This document shows, piece by piece, positions 61,561 to 64,000 of a stretch of 64,000 nt of DNA (its first letter is position 1; each line of letters begins with the position of its first letter). The DNA comes from Priestia filamentosa (lineage in GTDB: Bacteria > Bacillota > Bacilli > Bacillales > Bacillaceae_H). The position numbers were made by a program, and so were the translations under genes. The notes beneath the pieces are model-generated. The model made no database searches, was not told the origin of the DNA, and worked only from the letters and a program-made list of their open reading frames with translations. The DNA lies in NCBI RefSeq assembly GCF_900177535.1, contig NZ_FXAJ01000002.1:744001-808000 (forward strand), written 5' to 3'.

Positions 61561-62214
61561 TTAATATGAAAATTGTTTTATTAGTTTGTCCATGGTGGTC
61601 ATTATATCCATGGCTTTCTTTCTAGTGACATAATCCTTATTGAAATTATTAGCATGTATAAGGTTTCTAGCATTCCTAACATCGTGCATGATATCCTTTT
61701 GCTTCACTGATACAATCTTTTTCTTCACGTGAGCATCATGAATCATGTTAGAGAAAGTAAGATTAGGCATACCTAACTTAGCATAAAGCATACCTTCAAA
61801 AACCCCGCCACACATTAAGGCGAATGACAACCAAGCGCCTTGATTAAAACTTCTTTCTGCTTCTTCATAGAACTTACCTATTCTAGTTCGTAATTCAGTA
61901 TCTTCTATCCATGGAAATAAAAGAGCGTAATCTCTGATACCATGATAATGTAACTTAATAAACACTCCACTGTCAGCAAACGTTTCTATGGATCCATACT
62001 CAGACGAAATAACTATATTGTCACCTTTGATTTCACTATCTATATCATCAGACAAGTCACCTAGTGGTCCATATTGTATCTCGAAATATTCGACTGAGAA
62101 TGCCGGTAATGTTGGGATGTGTATATTCCATATATAGTGGCTAATACTAGTACGATCAGGATTATCATGAATTGTTAAATCTTTTTCTTCTATCTTAAAA
62201 AGCATTGATTTCAA
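61561..62214 (-). CDS. Accessory protein with C-terminal HEPN-type motif
   Basis: A 217-residue protein that is not a usual head component. Residues ~1-95 are a beta-rich part. About 105-217 form a helical domain with YEEAERSFNQGAWLSFALMCGGVFEGML and DVRNARNLIHANN, in which R183-NLI-H187 fits the RN-x2-H HEPN/DUF4145 signature. The TTG start is set by GGGGG seven bases upstream. It sits between protease and morphogenesis genes with hairpins on both sides, so it is a moron, possibly in phage defence or exclusion. Confidence 0.75.
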   Translation of the reverse strand: MKSMLFKIEEKDLTIHDNPDRTSISHYIWNIHIPTLPAFSVEYFEIQYGPLGDLSDDIDSEIKGDNIVISSEYGSIETFADSGVFIKLHYHGIRDYALLFPWIEDTELRTRIGKFYEEAERSFNQGAWLSFALMCGGVFEGMLYAKLGMPNLTFSNMIHDAHVKKKIVSVKQKDIMHDVRNARNLIHANNFNKDYVTRKKAMDIMTTMDKLIKQFSY

Positions 62215-62226
62215 TATATTTCCCCC

Positions 62227-62266
62227 AGACTAATTATAATGTCTTTATAATACCAATAATTAGTCT
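62227..62266 (-). promoter_or_regulatory. 11-bp inverted repeat before the HEPN-like gene
   Basis: AGACTAATTAT and ATAATTAGTCT, perfect, 18 bases apart. The downstream arm ends right before the GGGGG ribosome site. Either an operator of a moron promoter or an mRNA hairpin hiding the ribosome site. Confidence 0.5.
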
Positions 62267-62267
62267 A

Positions 62268-63032
62268 TTAATCATCAAATACCGGAACAGCAACACAACG
62301 ACAACGATAATCGGTGCCAGGCAAACCAACTACAGGTGGATCTGAGTAAGAAAAGACTTTATTGCTAAGCTCACTATGCGTTTTCCTCACTCGTTCATCT
62401 TGGGAAGTTACCCACTTGAACTTACTCACACCCATTTGCTGGTGCCGTTTAGCGGTCATCTGTCCCATAATAGAACCTGTTTGGTCAACAGCAATAAACA
62501 TGGCCCGTTTACGAGTCATGCCTACACGTTCAACCAATTGGTCCCGTATTTTCTTTGCACCGCTACCATTCTTAATGCCTTGATAAATAATGCTTTCAAT
62601 TCTAGGAAAGTATTCATCCCGAATCGTTGTAATATAGCTTGTATTCTCTGCTACAGACGTTCTCATAAAGCTCTCTAGCCATGGCTCATATTGCGTAGGG
62701 TCAATCCCCTTTATTTTGCCTTGAGCCTGCATGTTGTTTGCATTAAACAGGTTAAGAGAATTCATAAAGCCTTGAGCAATACTCTGAACCTTATTCGAGT
62801 TAAAAATGTTAAGAGACAATCCCTTTATCATATCAATAGCGGTTCGAATTACATCAAGTGGAGCATCTTGTCTGAAACTATCCGCTTCATAAAGCTTAAT
62901 CTGCTTGCGTATATGCTCATCAAACATGCTTAGAGTGGCTTTCCCTAGCTCAGTAATCAATTGGTTTATGCTCCGATAATAAGCAACAGCAACGGCATCC
63001 GGGTAGCGTGTTGGCGGTACTCTCCTAGCCAT
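62268..63032 (-). CDS. Phage head morphogenesis protein (SPP1 gp7/Mu F-like)
   Basis: A 254-residue minor head protein with MTRKRAMFIAVDQTGSIMGQMTAKRHQQMGVSKFKW and TSQDERVRKTHSELSNKVF, ending in the cysteine/histidine-type GTDYRCRC motif typical of the Mu F family. It is involved in head assembly and perhaps DNA ejection. The ATG at 63032 has AGGAG before it and overlaps the portal end by eight bases. Confidence 0.88.
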   Translation of the reverse strand: MARRVPPTRYPDAVAVAYYRSINQLITELGKATLSMFDEHIRKQIKLYEADSFRQDAPLDVIRTAIDMIKGLSLNIFNSNKVQSIAQGFMNSLNLFNANNMQAQGKIKGIDPTQYEPWLESFMRTSVAENTSYITTIRDEYFPRIESIIYQGIKNGSGAKKIRDQLVERVGMTRKRAMFIAVDQTGSIMGQMTAKRHQQMGVSKFKWVTSQDERVRKTHSELSNKVFSYSDPPVVGLPGTDYRCRCVAVPVFDD

Positions 63033-64000
63033 TCTTCCTATGCTCCTCATGAGCTTTATAGATTTCATCAGCTATACGTTTTAAGTCCGCTTCATCACCG
63101 CTGAACTTCGTCTCATTCGTTAAACCAAATTGTCCAAAGCGGGTTTCTCTCAATTCATCTGCTGTGACAACTCCATTTACTAAATAAATAGAATCTGTTT
63201 CAGCTGTTAACTTACGAATTTCAGCATCTGTTTTAGAATCAACAGACCAAAGGGGGTTGAACTTAATCTCCCACTCTACTGTATCAGGATCTATACGACC
63301 ACCAAGCTCGTCTTCACACCATAAAAGCATGCGAATAAGCTTTTCGAGATGAGGCTTCATTTCATTCTCTTGTGCAGCCGCAATACGTTTGTAATAGTTC
63401 ATCACATCATATTGAGCACCTGTAATGGTTCCTGCTTCTTGCCCTTTGATTACAGTTTTAGGCATACGAACAGAACCTGCTAGCATGTCCCATACATAAT
63501 CCAGCAAGTCTTTCATACCTGACGTATTTGTTGATTCTTTTCGAAGCTCTTCATTGCCTCCAATAATAGCTAGGGCTTCTGTTCGGAACATATAATCTAA
63601 GAGCATAGTAAGCTCATTCTTTTGTTCTGTACTCATCCCATCGACTGCATCTGATTTATAGATTTTGAAGGCATAATCGTAAAGGATTTGACCAACAGAC
63701 CAAAGAGAAGTATCAAGCACTGTGATAATGTCATAGAGCGGTTCAAGAATGGATTGTCCTCTATACTCATCCTCCAACTTTCTCGTTTGATCATGGAGAA
63801 CACGAGAAGAATGAACGTGATTTTGTTGTACACCCATTACCTGCTCACCGAATTTAGATTGTCGATTGATTTCAAAGGATTCAACTTGTCCGTATTTTGG
63901 ACTAAACATATCCTCATTCAAGAGAAAATCTTTTACTTTCATTCCGCTAAAAGCATGAATATAATCTAACTTCTTTAACTTATCTTCTTGAATGGCTTGC
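63025..64000 (-). CDS. Portal protein (DUF1073-like), C-terminal part
   Basis: At least 324 C-terminal residues; the frame stays open to the right edge (QAIQEDKLKKLDYIHAFSG precedes the internal Met at 63942), so the gene begins outside. VHSSRVLHD, RGQSILEPLYD, LDYVWDMLAGSVRMPKTVIKGQEAG and NPLWSVDSKTDAEI match DUF1073 portals. It forms the ring for DNA entry. The terminase genes are expected to the right of the window. Confidence 0.87.
   Translation of the reverse strand, partial: QAIQEDKLKKLDYIHAFSGMKVKDFLLNEDMFSPKYGQVESFEINRQSKFGEQVMGVQQNHVHSSRVLHDQTRKLEDEYRGQSILEPLYDIITVLDTSLWSVGQILYDYAFKIYKSDAVDGMSTEQKNELTMLLDYMFRTEALAIIGGNEELRKESTNTSGMKDLLDYVWDMLAGSVRMPKTVIKGQEAGTITGAQYDVMNYYKRIAAAQENEMKPHLEKLIRMLLWCEDELGGRIDPDTVEWEIKFNPLWSVDSKTDAEIRKLTAETDSIYLVNGVVTADELRETRFGQFGLTNETKFSGDEADLKRIADEIYKAHEEHRKNG

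Overview
The window is low-GC Firmicute DNA. Its gene content points to the Bacillaceae, most like a Bacillus/Priestia chromosome: it carries close equivalents of the B. subtilis sets yhjC-yhjB, ydbS-ydbT, kbl-tdh, the yrk persulfide cluster, aadK and adhR-adhA. Species was not determined. About 1-33.6 kb is ordinary chromosome. About 33.6-64 kb is the right-hand part of a prophage with a contractile tail, and it runs off the right edge of the window.

Chromosomal part. At the left edge a TPP riboswitch and terminator precede a truncated NCS2-type permease, with an AllD-like dehydrogenase upstream. Next come a small glycine-rich protein, an alpha/beta hydrolase, a decayed brnQ end, and a TetR gene divergent from two SDR dehydrogenases. 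A four-gene uptake and hydrolysis operon (yhjC, yhjB, an M20 amidohydrolase, an M42 aminopeptidase) is divergent from a GAF/PucR-type regulator; two palindromic boxes abut its promoter. Further on are ydbS-ydbT, a luciferase-like oxidoreductase, an amino-acid permease and kbl-tdh (threonine catabolism) with cre-like sites, an AadK-like adenylyltransferase, a PAS-STAS stressosome-type protein, and a cstR/yrk persulfide operon with CstR-like operators. Then follow an MFS exporter, a thioredoxin-like protein and AdhR with its textbook operator.

Prophage boundary. The alcohol dehydrogenase gene facing adhR lacks its first ~55 codons. Its reading frame stops abruptly at ~33,625, where phage DNA with short direct repeats begins. 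The prophage has therefore integrated inside adhA. The missing 5' end, promoter and integrase should lie past the right edge of the window.

Prophage. From the attachment end inward there is a small cassette resembling mobilisation functions: two related membrane proteins (one pilin-like), a basic 40-residue protein, a replication-relaxation-type nuclease and an FtsK-like ATPase. An XRE regulator follows, then ~1.5 kb of non-coding DNA holding nine hairpins alternating with TATA-like boxes. Next is the lysis module (XhlA, holin, amidase). The late genes, transcribed leftward in the window, are tail fibre, accessory genes, beta-helix tailspike, baseplate, tape measure, chaperone, tube, sheath, neck proteins, capsid, cement, protease/scaffold, morphogenesis protein and portal.

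The strongest single observation is a td-like group I intron of 1,170 nt (50344-51513) that encodes a GIY-YIG/NUMOD3 homing endonuclease. It splits the tape-measure gene in the middle of its M23 peptidase domain. P1, P10, P7, P4 and P9 elements are all visible, and the predicted splice restores a single 1,443-codon frame.
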